Of a DNA stretch of 64,000 nt, positions 10,669 through 18,708 are shown piece by piece. This DNA is from Thermococcus sibiricus MM 739 (GTDB lineage Archaea; Methanobacteriota_B; Thermococci; Thermococcales; Thermococcaceae): positions 372,001 to 436,000 of the forward strand of contig NC_012883.1 in NCBI RefSeq assembly GCF_000022545.1, read 5' to 3'. The notes under the pieces were generated by a model. The model was not told the origin of the DNA. It worked only from the letters and a program-made list of their open reading frames with translations, and searched no databases. Position numbers and translations under genes: made by a program. How positions within the stretch are numbered: the first letter of the stretch is position 1; each line of letters starts with the position of its first letter.

Positions 10669-11508
10669 CTATTCCTTTTGGACAACTTCAATCTCTTCCA
10701 ATTTTGGAAATTCTCTTAAAAGCAATGCATATTGTTTCTCTTCAAGGGCTTCTCTCTTTACTGGAATGACTGTTACGGTATCGGTAAGGGTGGAGTAATC
10801 TTTCAGAGATGTGAGGAACTTAAACACCGATTCAAAGCCATTCTCTATCATTAAGTACTCAAAACCATCAATTATGATGCTTTTTGGTCCTTTTTCTGAT
10901 CTCATAAAAGAGATTAGTTCGTGTGCAAAGCGTTCAAGATTGTGTGGATGAATCGCGTCGGGGACTTCAACTTTTGCTAACCATATAACTGGAACTTCGA
11001 CTCCTAGTTTTGATTTTAAGTCTTCAGGTTTTTGTCGTGTTATTATGATAGCTTTTCTTCCTTGTAGCAGAGTTTTGCATTTTTCGTAGAATCTTTTTTG
11101 CTCTGTTATATAAACTCCTGAGGGAATGATCTTAGCAAGTTTGCCAGGTAATGGTTGAACAATAGGTATAATTCTATATTTTTGAATTAAACTCCTAAAC
11201 AGCTTTATCCAAGCATAGACTAGAATGATCCCAAAAATGTTTATCAGGAAATTAGCGATGCTATTTAATATCCTAGCAGTTTTTTCATCTACCTCAATGA
11301 GACCTGCTCTATCTAAGTTTAGGGGTAGAAAGAATAACTTTGATATAGCATAAATGGCGAAACTAATTATCAACAGGTCATAAAACCGAAGAATATGTTG
11401 TGGAGCTCTTTTCTTAAGTTCTCTACGAACTAAGAGGGCCAAAAATACGATAATAAACCGAAGAATTAAATTCCCAATTGCAGCGGCAGCCCCTATTAGA
11501 TCAGCCAT
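10669..11508 (-). CDS. DUF835 membrane protein
   Basis: A 279-residue protein with an N-terminal membrane part. Hydrophobic segments lie near residues 8-27, 43-62 and 85-105. A cytoplasmic C-terminal domain of about 145 residues begins near GVYITEQKRF; its pattern (PVIWLAK, then SIIIDGFEYLMIENGF) is that of DUF835, a family frequent in Thermococcales. The IIIDGFEYL segment resembles a Walker B-like strand, but no P-loop is seen. Function unknown. It may be a membrane sensor or scaffold; that is inference from the domain arrangement only. TATA-like elements lie upstream near 11551-11575. Confidence 0.8.
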   Translation of the reverse strand: MADLIGAAAAIGNLILRFIIVFLALLVRRELKKRAPQHILRFYDLLIISFAIYAISKLFFLPLNLDRAGLIEVDEKTARILNSIANFLINIFGIILVYAWIKLFRSLIQKYRIIPIVQPLPGKLAKIIPSGVYITEQKRFYEKCKTLLQGRKAIIITRQKPEDLKSKLGVEVPVIWLAKVEVPDAIHPHNLERFAHELISFMRSEKGPKSIIIDGFEYLMIENGFESVFKFLTSLKDYSTLTDTVTVIPVKREALEEKQYALLLREFPKLEEIEVVQKE

Positions 11509-11581
11509 AGTCTATCCCTTCTTGGAAGACTCTCTAGCCGAATAAAGCAATTTTATATTAGGCTTTGGAAGTATATAAAGG

Positions 11582-12808
11582 TTATCTAAGTTTTAAGTAA
11601 TAATCGAGGGTTCTCTGCTTTCTCAATTGTAGAATCCAGCTTTTTTCCAGATATTTCTCAAGCTTCAGCTCGAGTAACTTCTTGAGTTCATTAAGGGCTT
11701 CTTGGAGTGTGTTAAATCTTCCCACCGGGTTCCCCATGGCCTTTTTGACTCCAACCCTTATCTGCCATACCCCTACTGGGGCATAATACTTTGGGGTTAC
11801 TTCTCTGAAGACTATTATTCTCGCTTGTCTTCTTCTCTGCCTGAGACTTTCAAGAACACTCAGTCTAGCCGCATAATAAGCCCCGGTAGTCTCTTCAGCG
11901 TAGCCTTTAATTCCGCGAAAGTCCTCATAATCGTGAATTACTTTCGGTTCATCACTTCCAAAAAGAGAACCCTTAAGCCATACTTCAAGGAGCTCAAAAG
12001 CATAAGTTTCAGGCATTAAAATAACTGCATATCTGTTGCCTAGGAATTCGTGAAAGTAAAGCTCAAATTCATTTATGGGTTCATAATGCAGAATTTCTTT
12101 CCTTAGCCTTTTACCTATTGTATCTTGCACCGCCGTGATGCTCCACCTTGTTGGAACGAGCTTTCTGTTGATTCCAAGAAGGCCAGCTGAGAGAAGCCTT
12201 ATTATGTAATACTCATCAAAGCTCCAGTTATATAGACGCATAATGGCTGTTTCAGCTTTTAACTCGTCATTAACGATGTAGTCCGTTCTTTTTGGAATTT
12301 TTGGATTTTCAGTGAGTTCAAAGTCGAGGAGTTCGGCTTTTGGGCCCACAGGAGGTGCAAACTCACTTGGAAGAACTTTTAGAATGGGTCTCTTCTTAAG
12401 CAAAATTTCACTATCAACTGGCCTTACTGACATTGCTAGTTCTTGAACTTCACTTAAAATTCTTTCACTCTTTCTAACATTAACATCAGCTTTCATCTCT
12501 CCCATCACAAGTAGAGAACGGTAATACAGGATATCTTTAATTCTCTTGTTTTCCCATTTTAGAGGGCTATCGAGGTGGGAAGTGTTCCCCTCGATTGGTG
12601 GCACAAGAGGGCCAATTCGAACTTTGGGGTAACCATATTCTCCAACAAAGATGCTGGGGGGAGATGAACCGAAAATATCCCTGCGATTTATTCGCTCCTC
12701 TATGGTCTTAGCTACTCTAAATCGTTCGAGAATTGGACAGGTAGGTCGACCACACAGTAGTTTTCTCCCTTTGCAAATAGCACACAATTTTGAGTTAAAG
12801 AGCTCCAT
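11582..12808 (-). CDS. nreA: DNA repair protein NreA with C-terminal PIP motif
   Basis: Archaeal Nre family protein, implicated with PCNA in the DNA damage response in Haloferax. It has an N-terminal zinc motif (CAICKGRKLLCGRPTC) followed by the conserved Nre core, with IFGSSPPSIFVGEYGYP and RIGPLVPP. The last residues contain QRTLDYYLK, a PCNA-interacting peptide. The longest frame starts at 12886, but I prefer the ATG at 12808 (MELFNSKLCAIC). It places the zinc motif at the N-terminus, as in the family, and lies about 25-30 bases from a TATA box (ATATAAAT, 12833-12842 region), implying a very short leader. The promoter region is shared divergently with tRNA-Ser. Confidence 0.88.
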   Translation of the reverse strand: MELFNSKLCAICKGRKLLCGRPTCPILERFRVAKTIEERINRRDIFGSSPPSIFVGEYGYPKVRIGPLVPPIEGNTSHLDSPLKWENKRIKDILYYRSLLVMGEMKADVNVRKSERILSEVQELAMSVRPVDSEILLKKRPILKVLPSEFAPPVGPKAELLDFELTENPKIPKRTDYIVNDELKAETAIMRLYNWSFDEYYIIRLLSAGLLGINRKLVPTRWSITAVQDTIGKRLRKEILHYEPINEFELYFHEFLGNRYAVILMPETYAFELLEVWLKGSLFGSDEPKVIHDYEDFRGIKGYAEETTGAYYAARLSVLESLRQRRRQARIIVFREVTPKYYAPVGVWQIRVGVKKAMGNPVGRFNTLQEALNELKKLLELKLEKYLEKSWILQLRKQRTLDYYLKLR

Positions 12809-12905
12809 CAGTTTTAAATAGCGAGGAGGAGTATTTATATCTATCCTCAGCGTTGCCGTTTGCGAAAGATTTAAATACCCTCCCAAACTCCTTAATGTTG
12901 AACGT

Positions 12906-12992
12906 GCCGCGGTAGCCTAGCCTGGTATGGCGTCGGCCTGCTAAGCCGATGGGCGTGGTCCCTCCGGGGTTCAAATCCCCGCCGCGGCGCCA
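12906..12992 (+). tRNA. tRNA-Ser (GCU anticodon)
   Basis: Cloverleaf with acceptor GCCGCGG pairing CCGCGGC, anticodon loop CTGCTAA (anticodon GCU, reading AGC/AGU), a long variable arm as expected for serine, T-loop TTCAAAT, discriminator G and an encoded CCA. The promoter ATTTAAATA at 12869-12877 sits about 30 bases before the mature 5' end. Confidence 0.96.
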
Positions 12993-13013
12993 AAAAACTT
13001 CTTTGAGTAAAAT

Positions 13014-13088
13014 GCCGGGATAGCCTAGAGGCGAGGCGGCGGACTGCAGATCCGCTTTACGGGGGTTCAAATCCCCCTCCCGGCTCCA
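13014..13088 (+). tRNA. tRNA-Cys (GCA anticodon)
   Basis: Acceptor GCCGGGA pairs TCCCGGC; the anticodon loop CTGCAGA gives GCA. The discriminator is U73, the identity base of cysteine tRNA, followed by an encoded CCA. It lies 21 bases after tRNA-Ser with no separate TATA box, so the two are probably cotranscribed. Confidence 0.96.
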
Positions 13089-13090
13089 GT

Positions 13091-14137
13091 TTAGAGGTTT
13101 TTTAGACCTGAGCCAGTGAGGGGTATTAGAACTTTTGAACCCGTTTCAAAGTATCCCTCTTCTAAAAGGGACTTGAATGCACCATAGGCCGTTGCAGATG
13201 TGGGTTCTACCAAAAACCCCATAGAAGTCAATTCTTTTAGGGCACTGCTTATCTCTTCATCGCCAACAGAAATACAAGTTCCTGCGGTCTCCTCTAGGAT
13301 TTTGAGCATCTGTTCTTTTCGTGGTGGTTCTGGAATTGCTATTCCCTCTGCAAGTTTGCTCTCTTCATGACTTTTTTCACATAAGCTCTCGTAACCTTTT
13401 CCCTGAACAGCTATCATTTTGGGGATTTTGCTATTTCCAAGGATATGTAGCTCTTTAAATCCTTTGTAAAGGCCTAAAAATAGGCTTCCACTACCTACAG
13501 GAGTCATGGCATAATCTACATTTCCAATTTGTTCATAAACTTCATATGCGGCTACTTTTGTTCCTTCAATGAAATAGGGATTGTACCAGTGGGAGATATA
13601 CAGGCCCTTCTCGAAGCTTACTGCTTTTTTATGTACTTCCATTCTTGAACCCTTTATTTCGTGGACTTCAGCTTCTAATCGCTTAAGAAGCTTTTTCTTT
13701 CCTTCACTTGTGTGATCTGGAATGAAGAGGTGAGCTTTTATCCCCTCGCTTTTTGTAAATAGAGCTAAGCTTAGGGCTGCATTTCCAGAGGAATCCAGAG
13801 TTACTTCATTTATTCCATTTTCTTTAAGTTTGGATATTGTTACGTAAGTTCCTCGGTCTTTAAAGGATCCACTTGGCATGAGGTACTCAAGTTTGAAGAA
13901 AACTTTAATCCCTTTTATTTCTCTTTCGACGGTTGGAGTTATTGGAAGCCTTAAATGTGGTAGAAATTCTTCCTTTACAGGAATGAAATGAAGGTATCGT
14001 CTCACGTCTAAGTATTCTCTCTTAAGTGAAGAGTCAAAATCACCTCCAAATTCTTCGACATAGTCCAAAACCCCTCCACAGTCACACATAATTTTGAAGC
14101 CTTTATGCATCTTTCCACATTTCTGGCATCTTAACAT
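13091..14137 (-). CDS. Threonine synthase-like PLP enzyme
   Basis: A 348-residue fold-type II pyridoxal-phosphate enzyme. The N-terminus is a zinc ribbon (CQKCG...CDCGG), as in archaeal threonine synthases. The PLP lysine lies in PSGSFKDRG, the substrate/phosphate loop is SSGNAA, and a late glycine-rich segment PVGSGSLFLG binds the cofactor phosphate. The likely reaction is O-phosphohomoserine to threonine; a related beta-eliminating or diaminopropionate activity cannot be excluded from sequence. The ATG at 14137 follows GAGGGTGATATT. The gene diverges from uridine phosphorylase and its 3' end abuts tRNA-Cys. Confidence 0.85.
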   Translation of the reverse strand: MLRCQKCGKMHKGFKIMCDCGGVLDYVEEFGGDFDSSLKREYLDVRRYLHFIPVKEEFLPHLRLPITPTVEREIKGIKVFFKLEYLMPSGSFKDRGTYVTISKLKENGINEVTLDSSGNAALSLALFTKSEGIKAHLFIPDHTSEGKKKLLKRLEAEVHEIKGSRMEVHKKAVSFEKGLYISHWYNPYFIEGTKVAAYEVYEQIGNVDYAMTPVGSGSLFLGLYKGFKELHILGNSKIPKMIAVQGKGYESLCEKSHEESKLAEGIAIPEPPRKEQMLKILEETAGTCISVGDEEISSALKELTSMGFLVEPTSATAYGAFKSLLEEGYFETGSKVLIPLTGSGLKNL

Positions 14138-14166
14138 AATATCACCCTCTTGTTATATGGGTTTCT

Positions 14167-14174
14167 TTTATATA
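14167..14174 (+). promoter_or_regulatory. TATA box of uridine phosphorylase gene
   Basis: TTTATATA about 37 bases before the ATG, giving a predicted transcript start near 14195-14200 with a short leader containing the GGGGGTGG ribosome-binding site. Confidence 0.6.
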
Positions 14175-14207
14175 GGTCTTTTTCAAAATAATTGTGGGGG
14201 TGGCGAC

Positions 14208-15041
14208 ATGAAGAAGTTTATGCCTGCAGATAGACCTCAAACTGAAGAAAGGTATCAATATCATATAGCTTGTAAACCTGGAGATGTTGCGAGATATGTG
14301 CTCCTTCCAGGTGACCCAGAGAGGGTTCCTAGGATAAGTGCACTTTGGGATGAAGCAAAAGAAATAGCTTTTCATAGAGAGTACAGAACTCACACTGGAA
14401 AATACAAAGGGGTGCCGATAAGTGTTGTTTCAACAGGGATTGGAGGACCATCAGCAGCAATAGCTATTGAAGAACTTGCAGCTATAGGGGCTGATACTTT
14501 CATTAGGGTAGGTTCTACCGGTGCAATTCAACCCGGAATTGAAATTGGCGATTTGATAATAGCAAAGGCAGCTGTGAGGCTTGAAGGAACATCGAAGCAG
14601 TATGTAAGGGCCGAATATCCCGCAAGTGCAGACATTGAGGTCACTTTGGCATTGATTGAAGCTGCTGAAACTTTAGGAGTTAAGTATCATGTAGGAATAA
14701 CTGCCTCTACTGATAGCTTCTATGTGGGACAAGCGAGACCTGGATTAGATGGTTACTTCCCAAGTTTTGCAAAGCACCTTATAGATGATCTAAGGCAGGC
14801 TAAAGTTACGAACTTCGAGATGGAAGCTGCAACACTGTACACTTTGGCGAACATTTATGGCCTCAGAGCTGGCTGTGTCTGTGCAGTCTTTGCGAATAGA
14901 ATAACGAATGAGTTTGGAAAAGCTGGGGAAAAAGAAGCGACATTGGTTGCAAGTGAAGCTGTCAAAATCCTTCACGAATGGGACGAAGAGAAAGAGAAAA
15001 AAGGCAAAAAAGTCTGGTTCCCAAGTTTGAGGAAGCTTTAA
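14208..15041 (+). CDS. udp: Uridine phosphorylase
   Basis: A 277-residue enzyme of the PNP/UDP phosphorylase family: uridine plus phosphate gives uracil and ribose 1-phosphate, for nucleoside salvage. Seen are the family nucleoside-phosphate signature YVLLPGDPERVP near residue 27, the GSTGAIQPGIEIGD segment, and the NFEMEAATLYTLA motif whose Glu-Met-Glu contacts the ribose. The longest frame begins at 14094, but the ATG at 14208 (MKKFMPADRP) follows the TATA box and the GGGGGTGG site and matches family length. It could favour other nucleosides, but the archaeal relatives are uridine phosphorylases. This fits the pyrimidine synthesis cluster further along. Confidence 0.93.
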   Translation: MKKFMPADRPQTEERYQYHIACKPGDVARYVLLPGDPERVPRISALWDEAKEIAFHREYRTHTGKYKGVPISVVSTGIGGPSAAIAIEELAAIGADTFIRVGSTGAIQPGIEIGDLIIAKAAVRLEGTSKQYVRAEYPASADIEVTLALIEAAETLGVKYHVGITASTDSFYVGQARPGLDGYFPSFAKHLIDDLRQAKVTNFEMEAATLYTLANIYGLRAGCVCAVFANRITNEFGKAGEKEATLVASEAVKILHEWDEEKEKKGKKVWFPSLRKL

Positions 15042-15044
15042 CCC

Positions 15045-15057
15045 TTCTTTTTTATTT
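15045..15057 (+). terminator. T-rich terminator after udp
   Basis: TTCTTTTTTATTT three bases after the udp stop, in the short gap to the convergent DUF257 gene. Confidence 0.6.
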
Positions 15058-15750
15058 AATTAAGGAATTCTGGAGTTCTTGAGCTTCAATACTAAATGTC
15101 TTTCCATAGTCCTCAAAGTCAATCGATTTTATTACTTGGAAGTGTATTTTCCTTTCCGATAGCAGCACAAGGAAGCTCCTGCTCGAATGTTCCCTGAACT
15201 CCTGAAGAATTTCTTCGTTTATAAGTGATGTGTTAATTAAAGTTACCAGTATCCTTTTTTCATTACCAAGGAAAGGTCGTATTATTGTTCCGAAAAACGT
15301 TTCTAGGGCCCTAGGATCATCTTCGTAAAGCTTTATAAGCTTCTCAATTCCAACAACAATTCTTATGCCAAACTCATTATCTTCTTCCCTTTGAAACTCT
15401 TTAAGAGCTTCCAGATACTGTTCTCTCCATATGGAAATCTCACTTTTTAGCTCTATTCTCTTGAGAATTTTGCCTGTTTTTATTATTCCACCGAATTTAA
15501 TTACTGGTAAATTTTCTATAAAAGATGAGTCAATACCTGCAAGCTCAAGATGGGCTTTTAAAAGGTGAAGTTGGTCAAGTATGTCAACCAGAAGTACTTT
15601 CGTGTTTCTTTGCTTTCTCTGCTTTACATAGTTAATGATGGTGCAGAAGGTAAGGTGAATTGGCTCGGAAGAAGTATGCTCCACCAAGACATCTTCTCCC
15701 TTTCTTATTTTTTTAAGCTGATTAAAAATATCTCTCTCAAAAGTTTCCAT
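15052..15750 (-). CDS. DUF257-like protein
   Basis: A 232-residue soluble protein resembling DUF257, a family known mainly from Thermococcales and distantly related to KaiC/RecA-type folds. Seen: the N-terminal half contains GEDVLVEHTSSEP in the place of a nucleotide loop but no Walker A lysine, followed by a strand VLLVDILDQLHLLKAHL. Later come LIKLYEDDPRALETFFG and ILVTLINTSLI. The absence of a P-loop suggests it does not hydrolyse ATP. Function unknown. The ATG at 15750 follows GGAGGGCGAG. It is alone, convergent with udp. Confidence 0.65.
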   Translation of the reverse strand: METFERDIFNQLKKIRKGEDVLVEHTSSEPIHLTFCTIINYVKQRKQRNTKVLLVDILDQLHLLKAHLELAGIDSSFIENLPVIKFGGIIKTGKILKRIELKSEISIWREQYLEALKEFQREEDNEFGIRIVVGIEKLIKLYEDDPRALETFFGTIIRPFLGNEKRILVTLINTSLINEEILQEFREHSSRSFLVLLSERKIHFQVIKSIDFEDYGKTFSIEAQELQNSLIK

Positions 15751-15783
15751 GTTTCTCGCCCTCCTATGGATTTTGTCATATGA

Positions 15784-16045
15784 ATATTCTAAAATTGAAA
15801 TAGTTCATCCTATATGGGATACTCATGGGACTATAAAAAGTTTCTTACGAATATTTTTAGGTTATATATAGCATTACTTAAAATGCAAAACCTTTGCCAA
15901 TATTAGGTAAATAAACTTCAACGAACACAGAAAAAAACACTCCTAATCAAAAGTCCAAAAGCTCCAAGAATGCCCTGCCGTGTTTTAGGCTTGTTGAGTT
16001 TACTTGTTTGAGATGCTCTAAAAAAGAAGGTTACTTCTAAAGGAA
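15784..16045. other. Gene-poor stretch beside tRNA-Leu with a short orphan reading-frame tail
   Basis: About 260 AT-rich bases between the DUF257 gene and tRNA-Leu. On the minus strand one frame encodes about 27 residues between stops, including NSTSLKHGRAFLELLDF before a stop near 15957. This looks like the C-terminal end of a lost protein rather than a gene with its own start. A small hairpin GCAAA-ACC-TTTGC lies near 15890. I see no promoter-gene pair or guide RNA boxes here. Confidence 0.35.
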
Positions 16046-16133
16046 TGGTGCGGGGGACGGGATTCGAACCCGCGTAGCCCTACGGCACCGGATCTTAAGT
16101 CCGGCCCCTTTGGCCAGGCTCGGGCACCCCCGC
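16046..16133 (-). tRNA. tRNA-Leu (UAA anticodon)
   Basis: On the minus strand: acceptor GCGGGGG pairs CCCCCGC, anticodon loop ACTTAAG with anticodon UAA, a long variable arm as in leucine tRNA, T-loop TTCGAAT, discriminator A and an encoded CCA. The flank beyond its 3' end is the gene-poor stretch 15784-16045. Confidence 0.95.
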
Positions 16134-16248
16134 TCATAAGTGAAAGAGCGAGGTTTGATTAAAAAGCTTTCGGTACTAAAGATAAAAAGGTAAAGCTTAA
16201 AAAGAAATGTTTGTAAGTGAACACAGTCAAGATCATGGAGGGATTAAA

Positions 16249-16407
16249 ATGGCGAGGTTTCCTGAAGCTGAGGCAAGAATATTTAGGAAGTATATATGTA
16301 TGAGATGCGGTGCCACTAACCCTTGGAAAGCAGAGAAGTGTAGGAAGTGTGGTTACAAGGGATTAAGAGCAAAAGCCAAAGAACCTAGAGGAGGAGTTGG
16401 ACGTTAG
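16249..16407 (+). CDS. rpl40e: 50S ribosomal protein L40e
   Basis: A 52-residue zinc-ribbon ribosomal protein. The four cysteines are CMRCG and CRKCG, separated by TNPWKAEK, the L40e pattern, followed by a basic tail. The open frame extends upstream to 16207, but the ATG at 16249 ([12 protein letters not shown]) is the family start and follows a GGAGGGATTAAA Shine-Dalgarno stretch. It stands alone between tRNA-Leu and the convergent PadR gene. Confidence 0.93.
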   Translation: MARFPEAEARIFRKYICMRCGATNPWKAEKCRKCGYKGLRAKAKEPRGGVGR

Positions 16408-16409
16408 CT

Positions 16410-16733
16410 TCATTTGAGCTTTTCTAAAAGCTCTTCTATAAATTTTATTCCTTCTTCGAGGAGCTTTTCTCCCTTTTCAGTGAGTTTGTAATATTTTCTT
16501 GAGGGCCTTCCAGTCTCACTTTCTTGCCATTCTGAGGTGACATATCCGTCGTGTTCGAGCTTATAAAGTACAACATAGCTACTTACTGTGGCAGGTTCAA
16601 ATCCAAAGTTTTCTCTAATTTTGTTTTTAAGTTCATAAGCATACATTGGTCGGTCTTTTAAAAGTCTAAGAATGTACATCCACAGGACTTCTTTTGTTAT
16701 TTTTTCTTTTAATCTTTCCATAGGGGTTGTCAT
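16410..16733 (-). CDS. PadR-family transcriptional regulator
   Basis: About 107 residues. The winged-helix PadR pattern is clear: a helix with MYILRLLKDRPMYAYELKNKI, a recognition helix around EPATVSSYVVLYKLEHDGYV, and a wing with ETGRPSRKYYKLTEKG, followed by a C-terminal dimerisation helix. The start at 16733 (MTTPMERLKE) is chosen because GGTGATACAA lies just before it; an in-frame ATG at 16748 overlaps that site. It probably controls nearby or transport/stress genes; the target is not visible. The partial palindrome CACC-N6-GGTG spanning its ribosome-binding site could be an autoregulatory operator. Confidence 0.85.
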   Translation of the reverse strand: MTTPMERLKEKITKEVLWMYILRLLKDRPMYAYELKNKIRENFGFEPATVSSYVVLYKLEHDGYVTSEWQESETGRPSRKYYKLTEKGEKLLEEGIKFIEELLEKLK

Positions 16734-16888
16734 TTGTATCACCTTCAATGGTGCATATTATTTGAGTTTAAAACTTTTTAGTTGTATAAATATTTTAGCT
16801 TTCATAACATTTAAGCATTTTGTAATCAGCGAATCAAGACACAAAAGTATTTAATCCTAAGTTTCTAAAAAGTGAGTGGTGAAGCACC

Positions 16889-17188
16889 ATGAATTTTGAC
16901 TTTAGTGGAATAATGGGTGATATGAGTATTGGAGCCGTGGTGGGCTTTATAACTGGTTATGCACTTAAAAAGTTCATAAAAATAGTGCTCACATTAATAG
17001 GAGTTTATTTATTAAGTCTTTTTTGGCTTCAGCAAAAGGGAGTCATAACTATTAACACCGATGCACTCTTCAATCTTGCAGAAAGTGCGACTACATCAAC
17101 TTTAACATTGGCAGATAAGGTAGTGGGGATTCTTCCAGGCACAGGGGCCTTTGTCGCTGGATTCTATCTTGGGTTCCGCAAAGGTTAA
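16889..17188 (+). CDS. FUN14-family small membrane protein
   Basis: A 99-residue protein with glycine-rich hydrophobic helices: VVGFITGYALKKFIKIVLTLIG, then a short loop, then GTGAFVAGFYLGFRKG at the C-terminus. This matches the FUN14 family, best known from the eukaryotic mitophagy receptor FUNDC1; the archaeal role is unknown. It follows a TATA-like TATTTAATCC and GTGGTGAAGCACC leader. The flippase gene follows after a 24-base T-rich gap. Confidence 0.8.
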   Translation: MNFDFSGIMGDMSIGAVVGFITGYALKKFIKIVLTLIGVYLLSLFWLQQKGVITINTDALFNLAESATTSTLTLADKVVGILPGTGAFVAGFYLGFRKG

Positions 17189-17212
17189 ATCCTGCTTTAT
17201 TTATTTTCTTTT

Positions 17213-18535
17213 ATGAGCTATGAGAAGAAACTCATGGTGCGGCATTCTATAGCGAGTATAATTGCTCTTGCACTTTTCGGTGCTAGTAGGTTCATTTATA
17301 GCGCGGTTATTTCTCGGAGGTTTGGAGTAGAAGTGCTTGGTATAGCAAATTCTCTAATCTCTCAGGCCTTTTTGATTGCAATACCATTAAGCTTTTTTGC
17401 AGTTGCTTTGGGCAAGTATGCATCAGAGTTTTTGGCAAAGGGAGAGGATAGTAGAATAAGATCCATAGCCACATGGGGATTTTCATTTCCTTTTTTAGGG
17501 ATACTTATAGGACCGTTTAATATTTATCTTGCTCTTTTGTCAACCCTGAGAGCATTTCAATTGACATTTAGAAGCTTTATTTATGGCCTCCACAGGGGAG
17601 AAGTATATGCTTATACAATGATCTTGGCGTTTTTCTTCTTTCTTGGCGGTTTCATATCTGAGAATTATTATCTTCCTTACATAGTCCTTCTCTTAACTAT
17701 CTCGCTTTTTGCATTTTTTTATTTAGTTAAGAATGGGCTATTTGGAAGACCAAAAGCTAGAGATTTTAAGCTTCTTGTGAATTATTCTTCTTTTGCATTT
17801 CTTGGGACTCTTTCTGGAGTTTTTTTAGTCCAAGGCCCTTATTTTTTGAGTGAAAAACTGGCCAGCCCAAGGGTTGCTGGCATTGTCTCAGCCTCTCTTT
17901 CCTCAGCTTTTTTGCTTACTTATCTTCCTCAGGTTTTCCAATCAGCGGTAATGCCCCTTTATTCCTATAAATATGGGAAAGATGAAATGGATTATGTAAA
18001 AAGACTCGCCGAGAGTTCTACGAGAATCCTCTCATTTTTTGTGGCCATTATAGTTTTTATTCTCATTCTCTTGGGAAGAGAGATCCTTTCGATAATTTTT
18101 GGGTTTAACCTTGGTAATGAATTTTACTTGGCCCTTATGGCAATTGAAACATATATTGCCTATAATCCAAGCATAGTTGCCCTAAACTCAACAAAATACG
18201 TGAAATATGGGACTTTTGTGGCACTTTTTGGGGCGTTAGCTTCTTCTATTTTTTGGCTATTGTTGATAGCACCATTTGGAGAATATGGAGCTGTTGGAGG
18301 TTTGTTCTCTGGCTACTTAATTATACTTATTGGTACGGCACTTATTTCACGTAAAAAGCTTGGTGTTTCTTTTAATTCTTATTTTCCTTTTGCGACCGCT
18401 CTTTTATTCCAAAGTTTGATTTTTATGTCGAAGATAGCTGTTTTAGCCGGGTTCGGTGTATATTTAGTACTTAGGAGAAATGAGATACGGGAGTCTCTGG
18501 AAGTTTTTAAATCCCTCTGGATTGAAAGACAATAG
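17213..18535 (+). CDS. Polysaccharide/lipid-linked oligosaccharide flippase-like protein
   Basis: A 440-residue integral membrane protein with about 12 hydrophobic segments and a short basic N-terminus. The pattern (an N-terminal helix RHSIASIIALALFGASRFIYSAVISRRFGVEVLGIANSL) is typical of Wzx/RfbX polysaccharide transporters in the MOP superfamily. It may export lipid-linked sugars for cell-surface glycans. The nearby glmS-aglB and GT39 genes show that the cell makes glycoproteins, but they are 10 kb away and no direct link is seen. The ATG at 17213 is preceded by a T-rich stretch with no clear Shine-Dalgarno. Confidence 0.8.
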   Translation: MSYEKKLMVRHSIASIIALALFGASRFIYSAVISRRFGVEVLGIANSLISQAFLIAIPLSFFAVALGKYASEFLAKGEDSRIRSIATWGFSFPFLGILIGPFNIYLALLSTLRAFQLTFRSFIYGLHRGEVYAYTMILAFFFFLGGFISENYYLPYIVLLLTISLFAFFYLVKNGLFGRPKARDFKLLVNYSSFAFLGTLSGVFLVQGPYFLSEKLASPRVAGIVSASLSSAFLLTYLPQVFQSAVMPLYSYKYGKDEMDYVKRLAESSTRILSFFVAIIVFILILLGREILSIIFGFNLGNEFYLALMAIETYIAYNPSIVALNSTKYVKYGTFVALFGALASSIFWLLLIAPFGEYGAVGGLFSGYLIILIGTALISRKKLGVSFNSYFPFATALLFQSLIFMSKIAVLAGFGVYLVLRRNEIRESLEVFKSLWIERQ

Positions 18536-18566
18536 AGGTTCTACATTGGAGAGTTCTTAGAAGTGG

Positions 18567-18644
18567 TGGCGCCCCGGCGGGGATTTGAACCCCGGACCTT
18601 GAGGTCCGCAGCCTCACGCCCTATCCAGACTAGGCCACCGGGGC
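18567..18644 (-). tRNA. tRNA-Arg (GCG anticodon)
   Basis: On the minus strand: acceptor GCCCCGG pairs CCGGGGC; the anticodon loop CTGCGGA closed by TGAGG/CCTCA gives GCG, reading CGC/CGU. T-loop TTCAAAT, discriminator G, encoded CCA. Confidence 0.94.
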
Positions 18645-18708
18645 ATCCAAGGAAACTTTTGGAGGAGGCCTTATAAAATTTGCCTAACAATATTATTGAG
18701 GTGATCTA

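Noticed and set aside
11517-11545. Possible third, degenerate copy of the hairpin repeat (TATCC, TTCTTGGAAGAC and CCGAA in the same order).
   Set aside because: It lacks the pairing arms and the TAGTTCAC end, and the shared words are short. Chance similarity cannot be excluded.
16728-16760. CACC-N6-GGTG partial palindrome around the PadR ribosome-binding site as a firm operator.
   Set aside because: Half-sites of four bases that overlap the GGTGAT translation signal are too short to claim more than a possibility, so it is mentioned only in the gene entry.
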